DNA of 64,000 nucleotides from Klebsiella aerogenes KCTC 2190. Its GTDB lineage: Bacteria; Pseudomonadota; Gammaproteobacteria; Enterobacterales; Enterobacteriaceae. A program made the position numbers and the translations under genes. Positions 26,130 to 35,872 of this stretch are shown one piece after another. How positions within the stretch are numbered: the stretch's first letter is position 1; every line of letters starts with the position of its first letter. The stretch lies in the NCBI RefSeq assembly GCF_000215745.1, contig NC_015663.1, positions 3,410,001 through 3,474,000 on the forward strand. The letters are read 5' to 3'. The notes under the pieces were generated by a model that did not search any database, was not told the DNA's origin, and saw only the letters and a list, made by a program, of their open reading frames with translations.

Positions 26130-27548
26130 ATGGATACCAATATCGTAGAAGTTGAGAATTTTGTTCAGCAGACGGAAGAGAGACGGGTAAGCGCGTTCGC
26201 TAAAGAAGTGAAGCGCTACCTCGAAACCTACCCCAACACTCAGTATGTCGATGTACTCCTCACAGACCTGAACGGCTGCTTCCGCGGCAAACGCATTCCG
26301 GTCGCCAGCCTCAGCAAGCTGGAGAAGGGCTGCTACTTCCCGGCGTCCGTTTTCGCGATGGATATTCTCGGCAACGTGGTGGAAGAGGCCGGGCTTGGCC
26401 AGGATATGGGCGAACCGGACCGCAGCTGTGTCCCGGTATTGGGCACGTTGACCCCTTCGGCAGCCGATCCGGAATACATCGGCCAGGTCCTGTTGACCAT
26501 GGTTGATGAAGATGGCGCTCCCTTTGACGTTGAGCCGCGGAACGTACTCAACCGCCTCTGGCAGCAGCTCCGCCAGCGCGGATTGTTCCCCGTGGTAGCG
26601 GTAGAGCTGGAGTTCTATTTACTCGATCGCAAACGCGATGCCGAAGGCTACCTGCAGCCGCCGTGCGCGCCCGGCACCGACGACCGTAATACCCAAAGCC
26701 AGGTCTATTCCGTTGATAACCTCAACCATTTTGCCGATGTACTGAATGATATTGACGAACTGGCCCAGTTACAGCTGATCCCGGCGGATGGCGCGGTGGC
26801 CGAAGCCTCTCCGGGGCAGTTCGAAATCAACCTCCACCACACCGATAACGTGCTGGATGCGTGCGATGATGCGCTGGCATTAAAACGTCTCGTGCGTTTA
26901 ATGGCGGAGAAGCATAAGATGCACGCCACTTTTATGGCGAAACCTTATGAAGAGCATGCGGGTAGCGGGATGCATATCCATATCAGCATGCAAAACAATA
27001 AAGGTGAAAACGTGCTGGCGGATGCGGACGGCGAGGATTCAGCCCTGCTGAAACGCGTGCTGGCCGGGATGATTGACCTGATGCCGGCGTCGATGGCGCT
27101 GCTGGCGCCGAACGTGAACTCGTATCGTCGCTTCCAGGCGGGCATGTATGTGCCGACGCAGGCGTCATGGGGGCATAACAACCGTACGGTAGCGCTGCGC
27201 ATTCCGTGTGGCGATCGGCATAACCACCGCGTTGAATATCGCGTGGCCGGGGCGGACGCCAACCCGTATCTGGTGATGGCGGCGATTTTCGCCGGTATCC
27301 TGCACGGGCTGGATAATCCGCTGCCGCTGCAGGACGAGGTGGAAGGTAACGGTCTGGAACAAGAAGGCTTGCCGTTCCCAATCCGCCAGAGCGACGCCCT
27401 GTGGGAGTTTATGCAAAACGATCATCTGCGGGAGCGTCTTGGCGAGCGTTTCTGCCACGTTTACCACGCCTGTAAGAATGATGAGTTACTGCAGTTCGAG
27501 CGTCTTATCACAGAAACGGAAATTGAGTGGATGTTGAAAAACGCCTGA
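26130..27548 (+). CDS. puuA: Gamma-glutamylputrescine synthetase PuuA
   Basis: ATP-dependent ligase joining glutamate to putrescine, the first step of the pathway. The 472-residue protein has the glutamine-synthetase fold. It shows VDVLLTDLNGCFRGKRIP near the start, VAVELEFYLLDRK, the metal and glutamate site EASPGQFEINLHH, HATFMAKPYEEHAGSGMHIH and the C-terminal NRTVALRIPCGD with HRVEYR. It is divergent from puuD and followed by puuP in the same direction. Confidence 0.96.
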   Translation: MDTNIVEVENFVQQTEERRVSAFAKEVKRYLETYPNTQYVDVLLTDLNGCFRGKRIPVASLSKLEKGCYFPASVFAMDILGNVVEEAGLGQDMGEPDRSCVPVLGTLTPSAADPEYIGQVLLTMVDEDGAPFDVEPRNVLNRLWQQLRQRGLFPVVAVELEFYLLDRKRDAEGYLQPPCAPGTDDRNTQSQVYSVDNLNHFADVLNDIDELAQLQLIPADGAVAEASPGQFEINLHHTDNVLDACDDALALKRLVRLMAEKHKMHATFMAKPYEEHAGSGMHIHISMQNNKGENVLADADGEDSALLKRVLAGMIDLMPASMALLAPNVNSYRRFQAGMYVPTQASWGHNNRTVALRIPCGDRHNHRVEYRVAGADANPYLVMAAIFAGILHGLDNPLPLQDEVEGNGLEQEGLPFPIRQSDALWEFMQNDHLRERLGERFCHVYHACKNDELLQFERLITETEIEWMLKNA

Positions 27549-27550
27549 TG

Positions 27551-27570
27551 GTCGCCCCGTAAGGGGCGCA
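27551..27570 (+). terminator. Short hairpin after puuA
   Basis: CGCCCC / GGGGCG arms (27553-27558 and 27563-27568) directly after the puuA stop, without a strong T-run. It is likely an attenuator or RNA 3' stabiliser between puuA and puuP. The rest of the 351-bp gap (27571-27899) holds a GCTGGGAGCCCAGC palindrome near 27626 and a weak 63-codon frame that runs into puuP, but no clear gene. Confidence 0.5.
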
Positions 27571-27899
27571 TTAGTTTAATCGGTAGCATCATACGGCCTG
27601 AGCGGAGCCTGGTCGTTCTTTTTTGCTGGGAGCCCAGCCATTTCCCGGATGTCGCGTTAAGGAGCGCAGGCGGCAACGGGGCTTCAGTTAACGACACAGT
27701 GTGTGACGAGGAAATGAGATGATGCAGATGTTCAAATATCCGCAGGGAGAAGGGGGCCTCTTTGGCCGCATTGGATGCCAACTTACCGCCGTTCATCGGT
27801 CCGTCTTACCCTTTTATTTACGCCTTACCCCCTTGCTAAGCAGGTTTGTTACCCGGTCTTTGTGCCCGCAAACTGTCGTCGGCATGGGGGGAATGCGTC

Positions 27900-29291
27900 A
27901 TGGCTGCTAATCTTCCTGCAGAAAACGCCGCTCAGGCGGGGAAACCGCGTCTGCGTAAATCGCTCAAACTGTGGCAAGTGGTAATGATGGGGCTGGCTTA
28001 TCTAACCCCCATGACGGTGTTTGATACCTTCGGCATCGTTTCCGGTATCAGCAATGGCCACGTTCCGGCCTCGTATTTGCTGGCGCTGGCTGGAGTGCTG
28101 TTCACCGCCATCAGCTACGGCAAGCTGGTGCGCCAGTTCCCGGAAGCGGGTTCGGCCTACACCTATGCGCAAAAATCGATTAACCCGCATATCGGTTTTA
28201 TGGTCGGCTGGTCCTCGCTGCTCGACTATCTGTTCCTGCCGATGATTAACGTCCTGCTGGCGAAGATCTACCTCTCCGCGCTGTTTCCGGAAGTGCCGCC
28301 GTGGGTGTGGGTCGTAACTTTTGTCGCCATTCTGACCGCGGCGAATCTGAAAAGCGTTAACCTGGTGGCCAACTTCAATACCCTGTTCGTGCTGGTGCAG
28401 ATCTCCATCATGGTGGTGTTTGTGATTCTGGTGGTACAAGGGCTGCATAAAGGCGAGGGCGTTGGCACCGTCTGGTCGCTGCAGCCGTTTATCAGCGAGA
28501 ATGCGCATCTGATCCCGATTATTACCGGCGCGACGATTGTCTGCTTCTCGTTCCTCGGCTTTGACGCCGTTACCACGCTTTCTGAAGAAACCCCGAATGC
28601 CGCGCGGGTGATCCCGAAGGCCATCTTCCTTACCGCGATGTACGGCGGCATTATTTTTATCGTCGCCTCGTTCTTTATGCAGCTGTTTTTCCCGGATATC
28701 CATCGCTTTAAAGATCCGGACGCCGCGCTGCCGGAAATTGCGCTGTATGTCGGCGGCAAGCTGTTCCAGTCGATTTTCCTGTGCACCACTTTTGTTAATA
28801 CCCTGGCATCGGGCCTGGCGTCACACGCCAGCGTGTCGCGCTTGCTGTACGTGATGGGCCGCGATAACGTCTTCCCGGAGCGCATTTTCGGCTATGTGCA
28901 TCCGAAATGGCGTACCCCGGCGCTGAACGTGATTATGGTGGGCATCGTCGCGCTGTCGGCGCTGTTCTTTGACCTGGTGACCGCGACGGCGCTTATCAAC
29001 TTCGGCGCGCTGGTGGCCTTTACCTTCGTTAATCTCTCGGTATACAACCACTTCTGGCGGCGCAAGGGGTATAACAAAACATGGAAAGATCGCTTCCACT
29101 ATCTGCTGTTGCCAATGGTAGGCGCCCTGACCGTGGGGGTGCTGTGGCTGAACCTTGAGGCGACCTCGCTGACGCTGGGTCTGGTGTGGGCCGCGCTGGG
29201 ATTGCTTTATCTGACCTACCTGACCCGCCGTTTCCGTAAACCGCCGCCGCAGTTTGATGCGACGAAAGCGGAGCAGGCCTGGGAGTCGTAA
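27900..29291 (+). CDS. puuP: Putrescine importer PuuP
   Basis: Proton-coupled amino acid/polyamine permease of the APC superfamily in the inner membrane. The 463 residues resemble E. coli PuuP (461). About 12 membrane segments are visible, with the conserved [20 protein letters not shown] near the start, [12 protein letters not shown] and [18 protein letters not shown]. The ATG at 27900 is chosen because it gives the short soluble N-terminus of the family and has a G-rich site upstream; upstream in-frame starts have no support. It supplies putrescine to PuuA. Confidence 0.94.
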   Translation: MAANLPAENAAQAGKPRLRKSLKLWQVVMMGLAYLTPMTVFDTFGIVSGISNGHVPASYLLALAGVLFTAISYGKLVRQFPEAGSAYTYAQKSINPHIGFMVGWSSLLDYLFLPMINVLLAKIYLSALFPEVPPWVWVVTFVAILTAANLKSVNLVANFNTLFVLVQISIMVVFVILVVQGLHKGEGVGTVWSLQPFISENAHLIPIITGATIVCFSFLGFDAVTTLSEETPNAARVIPKAIFLTAMYGGIIFIVASFFMQLFFPDIHRFKDPDAALPEIALYVGGKLFQSIFLCTTFVNTLASGLASHASVSRLLYVMGRDNVFPERIFGYVHPKWRTPALNVIMVGIVALSALFFDLVTATALINFGALVAFTFVNLSVYNHFWRRKGYNKTWKDRFHYLLLPMVGALTVGVLWLNLEATSLTLGLVWAALGLLYLTYLTRRFRKPPPQFDATKAEQAWES

Positions 29292-29336
29292 TTTGCTGTT
29301 ACCACGACAACCAGGCAGCCAGGCCTGATATCGAAT

Positions 29337-29368
29337 AAGGGCTCCATGTTTATCATGGAGCCCTTTTT
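29337..29368 (+). terminator. Rho-independent terminator of puuAP
   Basis: A 12-bp stem AAGGGCTCCATG / CATGGAGCCCTT with a 5-nt loop, then TTT. It lies 45 nt after puuP. An AT-rich stretch follows to the start of the T6SS island; no gene is seen in 29369-29555. Confidence 0.92.
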
Positions 29369-29555
29369 AATGACTTGAATATCTGCTTTACCCCATCTTT
29401 TTTTGTCGATTTTAAATGAACGGGTTTTATTTCCGCTGTGAATATAATGGCTCGATAATATTATATATTGCGGGATAATAAACTTATATTTTAATTTTGT
29501 GTTGCTGGGCGTATTATTTTTGGTCAGTGCTGTTTTATCAAAAGGATATTTGGTT

Positions 29556-32066
29556 ATGACAGAACAAACTAAAATAATTCAATTGCAGGATACGTTAAAC
29601 CGTTATTTGCTTTACTTTCCGCGAAGCAAAAGTACGGCTGTCGATGTGCATTCTTTTATAGGCGAAGAGACGCTCAGTAAGCCGTATCGTTATACCATCC
29701 GTTTTTCCAGTGTCGATGACAATGTTTCGGCTGGAGCTGTTCTCAATCAGATCGCGCAGTTTTATCTTCGGGCGCCTAATCCGAACGCGCGTTGGCAGAA
29801 CGAGGCAGCCTGGGTGCCGGTACGTCAGATTAACGGCGTTATAACACAATTTACCCGCCTGAAGTCGTCCTCAGATGAGGCGCTATATGAGTGCGTGCTG
29901 GAGCATGAGCTTGCGCTGCTGGATAAAAATTATCGCTCAGCGGTGTATACGGATGTCACCGTGCCGGAAGTGGTTACGCAACTCATGAAAAATAGCGGCT
30001 ACTTCAAAGGGTATAATATCGATTTCGACAGGCTGAGTTACACCTACCCTCGAAGGGAAATGATTATTCAGTGGAAAGAAACGGATCTGCAGTTTATTCG
30101 TCGGCTGTTGGCTGAAATTGGCATCTGGTTTCGTTTTGAGAATCACCATAAGGTTCAGACGGAAACCGTGGTGATTTTTGCTGACTCTGACAGTCGATAC
30201 ATTTACCGCGATAAAAAACTCCCCTACGTCCGCTATTCCGGGATGACCAGCTATGACGAGTATGTGACCGATCTGGAAGAGCAGCACTCGCTGATTCCTG
30301 AACAGGTATTAGTACGCACCTACAACTATCGCGATCCGTATTCTCCACAAGCTATTAAAACCATTATCAATAATGATATCCCGGAGGGGATTACGTCCGG
30401 GGGAGAGTATCACTACGCCGATCATTACCTCGCAGACGGCGATTTTCACGCAACAGAAGCTGAGACGGCCACATTTTACGCCCGCCTACGCTATGAACGT
30501 CTACTGAATGAGCAGACCCGGCTCAGTGCAACAACCAGCGATCCGGCGCTGCGGCCTGGCGTTATGTTTCACCTTACTGGGCCGGTACCAGACGGCTTCA
30601 AACCGGGTTTTTTGATTACCACCATGACGATTACGGGTAGTCGAGCCCGACATTACCACGCGCAGCTCGCCGGCATTCCGTATCTGTCAGGATACAACTT
30701 TCGACCAGAGTATCTGTCGCGACCTGTCATTGCCGGTACGGTGCCCGCGCGGGTGGCCTCTATCGGAAGGGATAAAACGTATGCCGGGGTGGATGCCAGG
30801 GGGCGTTACTGCGTGAAGTTTGATTTTGATCTCAATGAAAAACGCAGCGGCTTTGAAAGCGCACTCGTCCGGCTGGGCAGGCCGTACGCCGGCGACACTT
30901 ACGGTTTTCATTTTCCGTTGCTGGATGGGACGGAAGTTGCCATTGCCTTTGAAGGTGGCGACCCGGACAGGCCTTTCATTGCGCATGTGATGCATGACGG
31001 CGCTCGCCCCGATCTGGTCACAAACCGTAATGATACCCGCAATATTATCCGCACGGCAGCGCTGAACAAAATCCGTCTGGAGGACCGCCGGGGTAAGGAG
31101 CATATCAAGATTTCGACGGAGCACGGCAAGGGGCAACTCAATCTGGGCCACCTTGTCGATGCGGAAGGAAAAAAACGCGGGGAAGGGCTGGAGGCCCGTA
31201 CCGATGACTGGATGGCTTTGCGTGCGGCAAAGGGGGTGATGATCACCACGCAAGCGCAGCCGCGGGCCCAGGGGCAGCAGTTGGATATGACCGCCGCGAT
31301 TACGCAACTGGAAAAAGCGCTCTCGCTGGCAATGACATTGCAACAAAGCGCACTGACGGCCGGCGCCAGTAATGTGGATACCGATCGGCAAAATACGCTC
31401 GGCCAGACGCTGAATAGACTCAGCGGTGCAGCTCTGCTGACCTATGGCGGGCAAGGACAGGCGCATGTGACGCCGGAAAGCCTGCAACTGTCCGCCGGAC
31501 AGGATGTAATTACGACGGCAGGTCGTCACGCCAGTATGAACGTGATGAAGAAATTCTCGCTGGCCGTTGGCGAAAAACTCTCATTGTTTGCCCGCAAGCT
31601 AGGTATTCAGATGGTTGCCGGCGCCGGGGATATCACCACGCAGGCGCAGCGCGGCGCCATACATATGCTCTCTCAGCAGGATTTTACGCTCACCAGTACG
31701 GACGGGAGACTGCATGGCAGCGCCAAACAGGGCATACAACTGGTGTGCGGAGGCGGCGGGATCCGTATCAGCCCTGATGGCCAGGTCGAGATTTTCTCTC
31801 CTGTCGGGGTCGATATTAAAGGGCCGAATCTCAGGTATCTGGGGCCAGAAAGCGCGCAGGTGCAAGCACCTGCCTTTGATAAAGGAACCTTTACGCGTCG
31901 CTATCAACTGCATGCTTCTGACGATCCGGAACAGGTTCTGGCGAATCGTCCTTTCAGGCTCAAGAGCTCAACCGGCGAAGTGCTCGAGGGCGAGACGGAC
32001 AGCAATGGTTGCTCTCCATTGCTCGATTCGGCCGATCTTGATTCGTACAAACTGGAGGTACTGTAA
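29556..32066 (+). CDS. vgrG: Type VI secretion spike protein VgrG with C-terminal effector-binding extension
   Basis: Trimeric spike tip of the T6SS that carries effectors into target cells. The 836 residues show the gp27-like N-part (FIGEETLSKPYRYTIRFSS, EMIIQWKETDLQFIRRLLAEIG and IWFRFE). The gp5/OB part has LRPGVMFHLTG and PVIAGTVPARVAS. The DUF2345 part has ITTQAQPRAQGQQL and IHMLSQQDFTLTS. After about residue 785 comes an extension with NRPFRLKSSTGEVLEGETDS. This resembles the transthyretin-like segments that recruit Tle lipases. The ATG at 29556 follows AAGGA; an upstream GTG is less likely. Its stop overlaps the lipase start by one base. No tss core genes are nearby. Confidence 0.93.
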   Translation: MTEQTKIIQLQDTLNRYLLYFPRSKSTAVDVHSFIGEETLSKPYRYTIRFSSVDDNVSAGAVLNQIAQFYLRAPNPNARWQNEAAWVPVRQINGVITQFTRLKSSSDEALYECVLEHELALLDKNYRSAVYTDVTVPEVVTQLMKNSGYFKGYNIDFDRLSYTYPRREMIIQWKETDLQFIRRLLAEIGIWFRFENHHKVQTETVVIFADSDSRYIYRDKKLPYVRYSGMTSYDEYVTDLEEQHSLIPEQVLVRTYNYRDPYSPQAIKTIINNDIPEGITSGGEYHYADHYLADGDFHATEAETATFYARLRYERLLNEQTRLSATTSDPALRPGVMFHLTGPVPDGFKPGFLITTMTITGSRARHYHAQLAGIPYLSGYNFRPEYLSRPVIAGTVPARVASIGRDKTYAGVDARGRYCVKFDFDLNEKRSGFESALVRLGRPYAGDTYGFHFPLLDGTEVAIAFEGGDPDRPFIAHVMHDGARPDLVTNRNDTRNIIRTAALNKIRLEDRRGKEHIKISTEHGKGQLNLGHLVDAEGKKRGEGLEARTDDWMALRAAKGVMITTQAQPRAQGQQLDMTAAITQLEKALSLAMTLQQSALTAGASNVDTDRQNTLGQTLNRLSGAALLTYGGQGQAHVTPESLQLSAGQDVITTAGRHASMNVMKKFSLAVGEKLSLFARKLGIQMVAGAGDITTQAQRGAIHMLSQQDFTLTSTDGRLHGSAKQGIQLVCGGGGIRISPDGQVEIFSPVGVDIKGPNLRYLGPESAQVQAPAFDKGTFTRRYQLHASDDPEQVLANRPFRLKSSTGEVLEGETDSNGCSPLLDSADLDSYKLEVL

Positions 32067-34207
32067 TGGCTGGCGAGAAAAAGAAGCCGTATTGCCCGCG
32101 TATTGTGTCTGAGAATGATGTAGGAGTGCATAAATCGCTGGGGCTGGAGGCGCAGACCTGCAGGGTTGGCATTCCCCGACCGATGCCGGGGATAGTGATT
32201 TTGGTCCATGGCGTGAACGACGTCGGCGAGGCGTACCAGAATCAGGAGAAGGGGATTATTGCCGGACTGAAGAAACGGCTTAATCGGCCGGATTTTTACG
32301 CCCACGAATGGAAAGACTACCGAATCACCGTTCCCGGCCGTTCCCCCATCATCCCGTTCTATTGGGGGTATAAGCCTGTCACGCGTGAAGAGTACATGGG
32401 CGATCAACAGCGTTACCGGAATGAGGTCAGCAAGCTACAAGACAGCGCGCACCTGCCGTTTGACGCTTACCAGGAAGATAACGCCGATAAGAAAGCTGAA
32501 CTGGGTAACGATGGCAAAGGTAGGTTTAAGTACCAGAACGACAACTTTAAAAATGCCCTTGATGTTAACTTTGCCAAAGGGGGCGGGACGTTCGCGAACG
32601 CCACAACGAACATCCCGGATATGCTCGGACCGGGTGCGGGAGGGGTAGCGTTAGCCGCAGCTGGATTTAGCACGCTGTACATGAACGGCGGTGATTTTAC
32701 GCACCCTATTTTCCCTAATCCACATCGTATTTATCAGTTTTTTGCCGCGCAACGTCTGGCCGATTTAATCCTGACAATCCGACGTGATCTGACGACGGCA
32801 AATGATGTAATTAACATCGTCGCGCATAGTCAGGGTACGATCATCACCATGCTGGCAAATATGCTGGTAAAACAGGCCGGATATGATCCAGTTAACTGTG
32901 TCATTTTGAACCATTCGCCGTATTCGCTGGAAGGGCGTCTGAGTGAAGATATTCAGCCCGGGCACCACCAGACGGATAACGCCCGGCAAACGACCTTTAA
33001 AAATTTTTGTGCGTTGATGGCAACTCAGTACAAAGGTGGTGAAATATCAGAAGCTAACCTGCTGGCAATGGAAGGGGCCTGTACGTTACGAAAAGCGTCA
33101 GATAGCCCACTGCGGCAGGATGAAAAGTACCGTCGGGACAATAATGGCAAGGTCTATAACTATTTCTGTCCAAACGATGGCACGGTATCGCTGAAGAATA
33201 TTCAGGGAATTGGCTGGCGGGGGATCCCCAGGAACATAGCCAGTGCTATTCCCAATCTGTATCAACGGGTGTTCTATCAGCATGGGCAGACCGGAATCGC
33301 CCCGACCGGAAAGCCTTTTGAGTTACCGCCATCACATAAAGGGGATGCGGAATATAGCTCTCTCACCAACACGGCTTATACCGCGCATGATGTTATCGTT
33401 AATGGAGAAGAACTGCCGCAGCCGTTCGTCTTTAAACTGCAGGGGCAGGATAACCATCCGGACAATGATCCGAAAACGAGCGATAAACCGTATACCGCGT
33501 ATATCGATCCGGACAGTCCGGATGCCTATATCTCCTATTCAGCAAAAGCCTACGCTATCAAACGAACTCGCAGCGCCACCTATTCGCTTAGCCGTTACGC
33601 AAGCCTGAGTTGGCGCCCTGGCCATATTCTGACGGCGGATGAGCTGAAAATGGAAAGCTATGAGCGAAAGGTAGAAGTTATTCATGGTGAGGTCATTGGA
33701 ACGAAAGACTTTTCTCAACTTACGCTGACATGGCTTAAACCTCGCGAAGAGCTTGAAAACGAATGGCAGAAAGCCGACCCAGTGGGTTACAGCCAGCATT
33801 CATCGATCGTTATGAGCGAATTTGCCCCATCCCATGCTATGGCGTTTGACCTGGCAATTGGTCCATGTCGTTCATTTGACTATAAAGCGGGTAAGTTCTG
33901 GGAAGATCTACTGCATCGTGCAGACTGGCGCGATCCTTTGAATGGAAATATCGCGGCTAAAGAATATTACCGTACAGGGAGGCTTCCGGGGGCTCAGACA
34001 AAGAATCATATGAATAAGCCGGATGAGGTGCTTCCACATGGCAATTATGGGGTGTTAAACGAATTTAACAATGCGACCAGGGTGAGGCCATCCCGCGACC
34101 TGGCTGCCGGTAATCAGGAAGTGGCAAACCTGCAGTGGGAGATGCCGAAACCCAAAAGTGACAGGGAACTGGGTATAGGAAACCAACGGTCAGCGCTCGA
34201 TATCTAG
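32066..34207 (+). CDS. Tle3-like type VI secretion lipase effector
   Basis: Predicted antibacterial phospholipase delivered to the periplasm of neighbouring cells. The 713 residues have an alpha/beta-hydrolase fold. The oxyanion segment is IVILVHGVND (H48, G49), and the nucleophile elbow is AHSQG with S255. The first glycine of the canonical GxSxG is therefore Ala. The region after about 370 resembles the Tle3 C-terminal family (DUF3274), based on recall of the family and not on a search. There is no signal peptide. It starts within the VgrG stop (TAATG), and two lipoprotein immunity candidates follow after 9 nt. Exact lipid specificity is unknown. Confidence 0.82.
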   Translation: MAGEKKKPYCPRIVSENDVGVHKSLGLEAQTCRVGIPRPMPGIVILVHGVNDVGEAYQNQEKGIIAGLKKRLNRPDFYAHEWKDYRITVPGRSPIIPFYWGYKPVTREEYMGDQQRYRNEVSKLQDSAHLPFDAYQEDNADKKAELGNDGKGRFKYQNDNFKNALDVNFAKGGGTFANATTNIPDMLGPGAGGVALAAAGFSTLYMNGGDFTHPIFPNPHRIYQFFAAQRLADLILTIRRDLTTANDVINIVAHSQGTIITMLANMLVKQAGYDPVNCVILNHSPYSLEGRLSEDIQPGHHQTDNARQTTFKNFCALMATQYKGGEISEANLLAMEGACTLRKASDSPLRQDEKYRRDNNGKVYNYFCPNDGTVSLKNIQGIGWRGIPRNIASAIPNLYQRVFYQHGQTGIAPTGKPFELPPSHKGDAEYSSLTNTAYTAHDVIVNGEELPQPFVFKLQGQDNHPDNDPKTSDKPYTAYIDPDSPDAYISYSAKAYAIKRTRSATYSLSRYASLSWRPGHILTADELKMESYERKVEVIHGEVIGTKDFSQLTLTWLKPREELENEWQKADPVGYSQHSSIVMSEFAPSHAMAFDLAIGPCRSFDYKAGKFWEDLLHRADWRDPLNGNIAAKEYYRTGRLPGAQTKNHMNKPDEVLPHGNYGVLNEFNNATRVRPSRDLAAGNQEVANLQWEMPKPKSDRELGIGNQRSALDI

Positions 34208-34216
34208 GGAATATTT

Positions 34217-34912
34217 ATGAAGCAGAGATACACATCAGGGACTGTTCTGGCGGCCATGCTTATGGTCGTTGGATGTCAGGCGCAACAGCCGCCGACGCAG
34301 GTCATTTATCGTTTCGATGACCACCGTTATCTGGAGCTGAAGGGGTGGGACTGTGAAGGTGAGCTTTGGTATACGGATAGCCAAAGGAAAATTCACTCGC
34401 AAATATACTCGCAGTTTTATCGCGTTTTCACCAGGAAGTTAGTCCATCCATCAGAGCGATACATCGCCATTATTGGTTGGGGGGCAGATGGTTTTCGAAT
34501 ATCAAAGGATTATGGTCAAACATGGTCCGATGCTCATTTTTCTCCGGGGCATAATGAGCCAAATGGCGATAATTACGCGCCTTATGATGACCTTATCTCT
34601 TTCACCGTCGTCAACGATCAGGGTTTTTTGCAGACCAGGCACCGACTGTATATGTCGTCCAAACCGTTCGACGATCCACGTCTGGCGGCTGGTGGCCCGG
34701 GTATCCAATATGTCATTGAAGGGGAAACTCACACTATTACTCCGCAATCCCCGGGGCCTTCGTGGGGTATGGATTACATAACGAAGCAAGGACTTGAGAA
34801 CGATACGGCAAAATACCACACCAACTACCAGGGGCTCCCCGACAGAGTACCCGAAGTGAAAGGCTACACCGGCTGGGATCATATGCGTTGTGATATGGAT
34901 GCAGGGAGATAG
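34217..34912 (+). CDS. Lipoprotein immunity candidate, copy 1 (Tli3-like)
   Basis: A 231-residue lipoprotein with signal GTVLAAMLMVVGC and lipobox cysteine at residue 20, so it is anchored in a membrane facing the periplasm. The mature part has YRFDDHRYLELKGWDCEGE and GWGADGFRISKDYGQTWSDAH, the latter resembling a sialidase-type Asp-box. It follows the lipase directly, where Tle effectors keep their immunity genes, and would protect the producer or its kin by binding the enzyme. It shares a 329-nt perfect DNA block with copy 2. Immunity is inferred from position, cell location and effector type. Confidence 0.8.
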   Translation: MKQRYTSGTVLAAMLMVVGCQAQQPPTQVIYRFDDHRYLELKGWDCEGELWYTDSQRKIHSQIYSQFYRVFTRKLVHPSERYIAIIGWGADGFRISKDYGQTWSDAHFSPGHNEPNGDNYAPYDDLISFTVVNDQGFLQTRHRLYMSSKPFDDPRLAAGGPGIQYVIEGETHTITPQSPGPSWGMDYITKQGLENDTAKYHTNYQGLPDRVPEVKGYTGWDHMRCDMDAGR

Positions 34913-35279
34913 GCATGAAAGGATTATTCACCGCTCTGGCGGCCATGTTTATGGTCGTTGGATGTCAGGCGCAACAGCCGCCGACGCAGGTCATTTATCG
35001 TTTCGATGACCACCGTTATCTGGAGCTGAAGGGGTGGGACTGTGAAGGTGAGCTTTGGTATACGGATAGCCAAAGGAAAATTCACTCGCAAATATACTCG
35101 CAGTTTTATCGCGTTTTCACCAGGAAGTTAGTCCATCCATCAGAGCGATACATCGCCATTATTGGTTGGGGGGCAGATGGTTTTCGAATATCAAAGGATT
35201 ATGGTCAAACATGGTCCGATGCTCATTTTTCTCCGGGGCATAATGAGCCAAATGGCGATAATTACGCGCCTTATGATGA
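34262..35279 (+). repeat. Direct repeat shared by the two immunity genes
   Basis: By eye, 34262-34590 is identical base for base to 34951-35279 (329 nt, offset 689). After this block the copies differ by scattered changes, for example CCTTAT against AGTTCT at the first divergence. Perfect identity at silent positions in the first half with divergence after it suggests a recent duplication or gene conversion. Confidence 0.88.
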
Positions 35280-35601
35280 AGTTCTCTCTTTCACCGTCGT
35301 CAACGACCAGGGTTTTTTGCAGACCAGGCATCGCCTGTATATGTCGTCCAAACCGTTCGACGATCCACGTCTGGCCGCAGGTGGCCCGGGTATCCAATAT
35401 GTCATTGAAGGGGAAACTCACACTATAACCCCCCAGTTTCCAGGTTGGTCATGGGGGATGGTTTATATGACCAAACAAGGACTTGAGAACGATACGGCAA
35501 AATACCACACCAATTACCAGGGACTCCCCGACAACGTGCCCGAAGTAAAAGGCTACACCGGCTGGGATCGTATGCGTTGTGATATGGATGCAGGACGTTA
35601 A
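34915..35601 (+). CDS. Lipoprotein immunity candidate, copy 2 (Tli3-like)
   Basis: A 228-residue tandem paralogue of the preceding gene, two nucleotides after its stop. The signal peptide differs (LFTALAAMFMVVGC, cysteine at residue 17), but the mature protein is identical until about residue 120. It then differs at a few places, for example DEVLSF against DDLISF and PQFPGWSWGMVYMTKQ against PQSPGPSWGMDYITKQ. Keeping two copies may widen protection to lipase variants or raise dosage. PAAR follows after 13 nt. Confidence 0.8.
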   Translation: MKGLFTALAAMFMVVGCQAQQPPTQVIYRFDDHRYLELKGWDCEGELWYTDSQRKIHSQIYSQFYRVFTRKLVHPSERYIAIIGWGADGFRISKDYGQTWSDAHFSPGHNEPNGDNYAPYDEVLSFTVVNDQGFLQTRHRLYMSSKPFDDPRLAAGGPGIQYVIEGETHTITPQFPGWSWGMVYMTKQGLENDTAKYHTNYQGLPDNVPEVKGYTGWDRMRCDMDAGR

Positions 35602-35614
35602 GGGAGCAAAAATA

Positions 35615-35872
35615 ATGAAAGGTGTCATTAGGTTAAATGATCCGCTGGCGGGCGGAGGAAAAGTGATCACATCATCCGGTGCTGAATTTATGGGAACCCC
35701 TGTCACCCTGAAAGGTGACAAAGTTCAGTGTGCTACGCACAAAGGGACTTTCGGTATTACTGAGTGCCACCCCTTTTGGACGATGAACGGTCGCGGTGTG
35801 GTGGTGGATGGCTGTAAAGCTGAATGTGGATGCGCGATACGAACGACGCTACAAACTGCGGGAGCGGTGTAA
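35615..35872 (+). CDS. PAAR-domain T6SS spike-tip protein
   Basis: Small cone that sharpens the VgrG tip. The 85 residues begin MKGVIRLNDPLAGGGKVITS and include GTPVTLKGDKVQCATHKGTF and GRGVVVDGCKAECGC. The repeated GxxVxxxG pattern with histidine and cysteines for a zinc ion is the PAAR hallmark. The ATG at 35615 follows AGGGAG by 8 nt. The stop overlaps the next start by one base (TAATG). Confidence 0.92.
   Translation: MKGVIRLNDPLAGGGKVITSSGAEFMGTPVTLKGDKVQCATHKGTFGITECHPFWTMNGRGVVVDGCKAECGCAIRTTLQTAGAV

Noticed and set aside
27719..27910. 63-codon frame before puuP with a GAGG site
   Set aside because: It overlaps the puuP start, has mixed composition without a signal or domain, and no similar gene is known to me between puuA and puuP. 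A leader peptide cannot be excluded.
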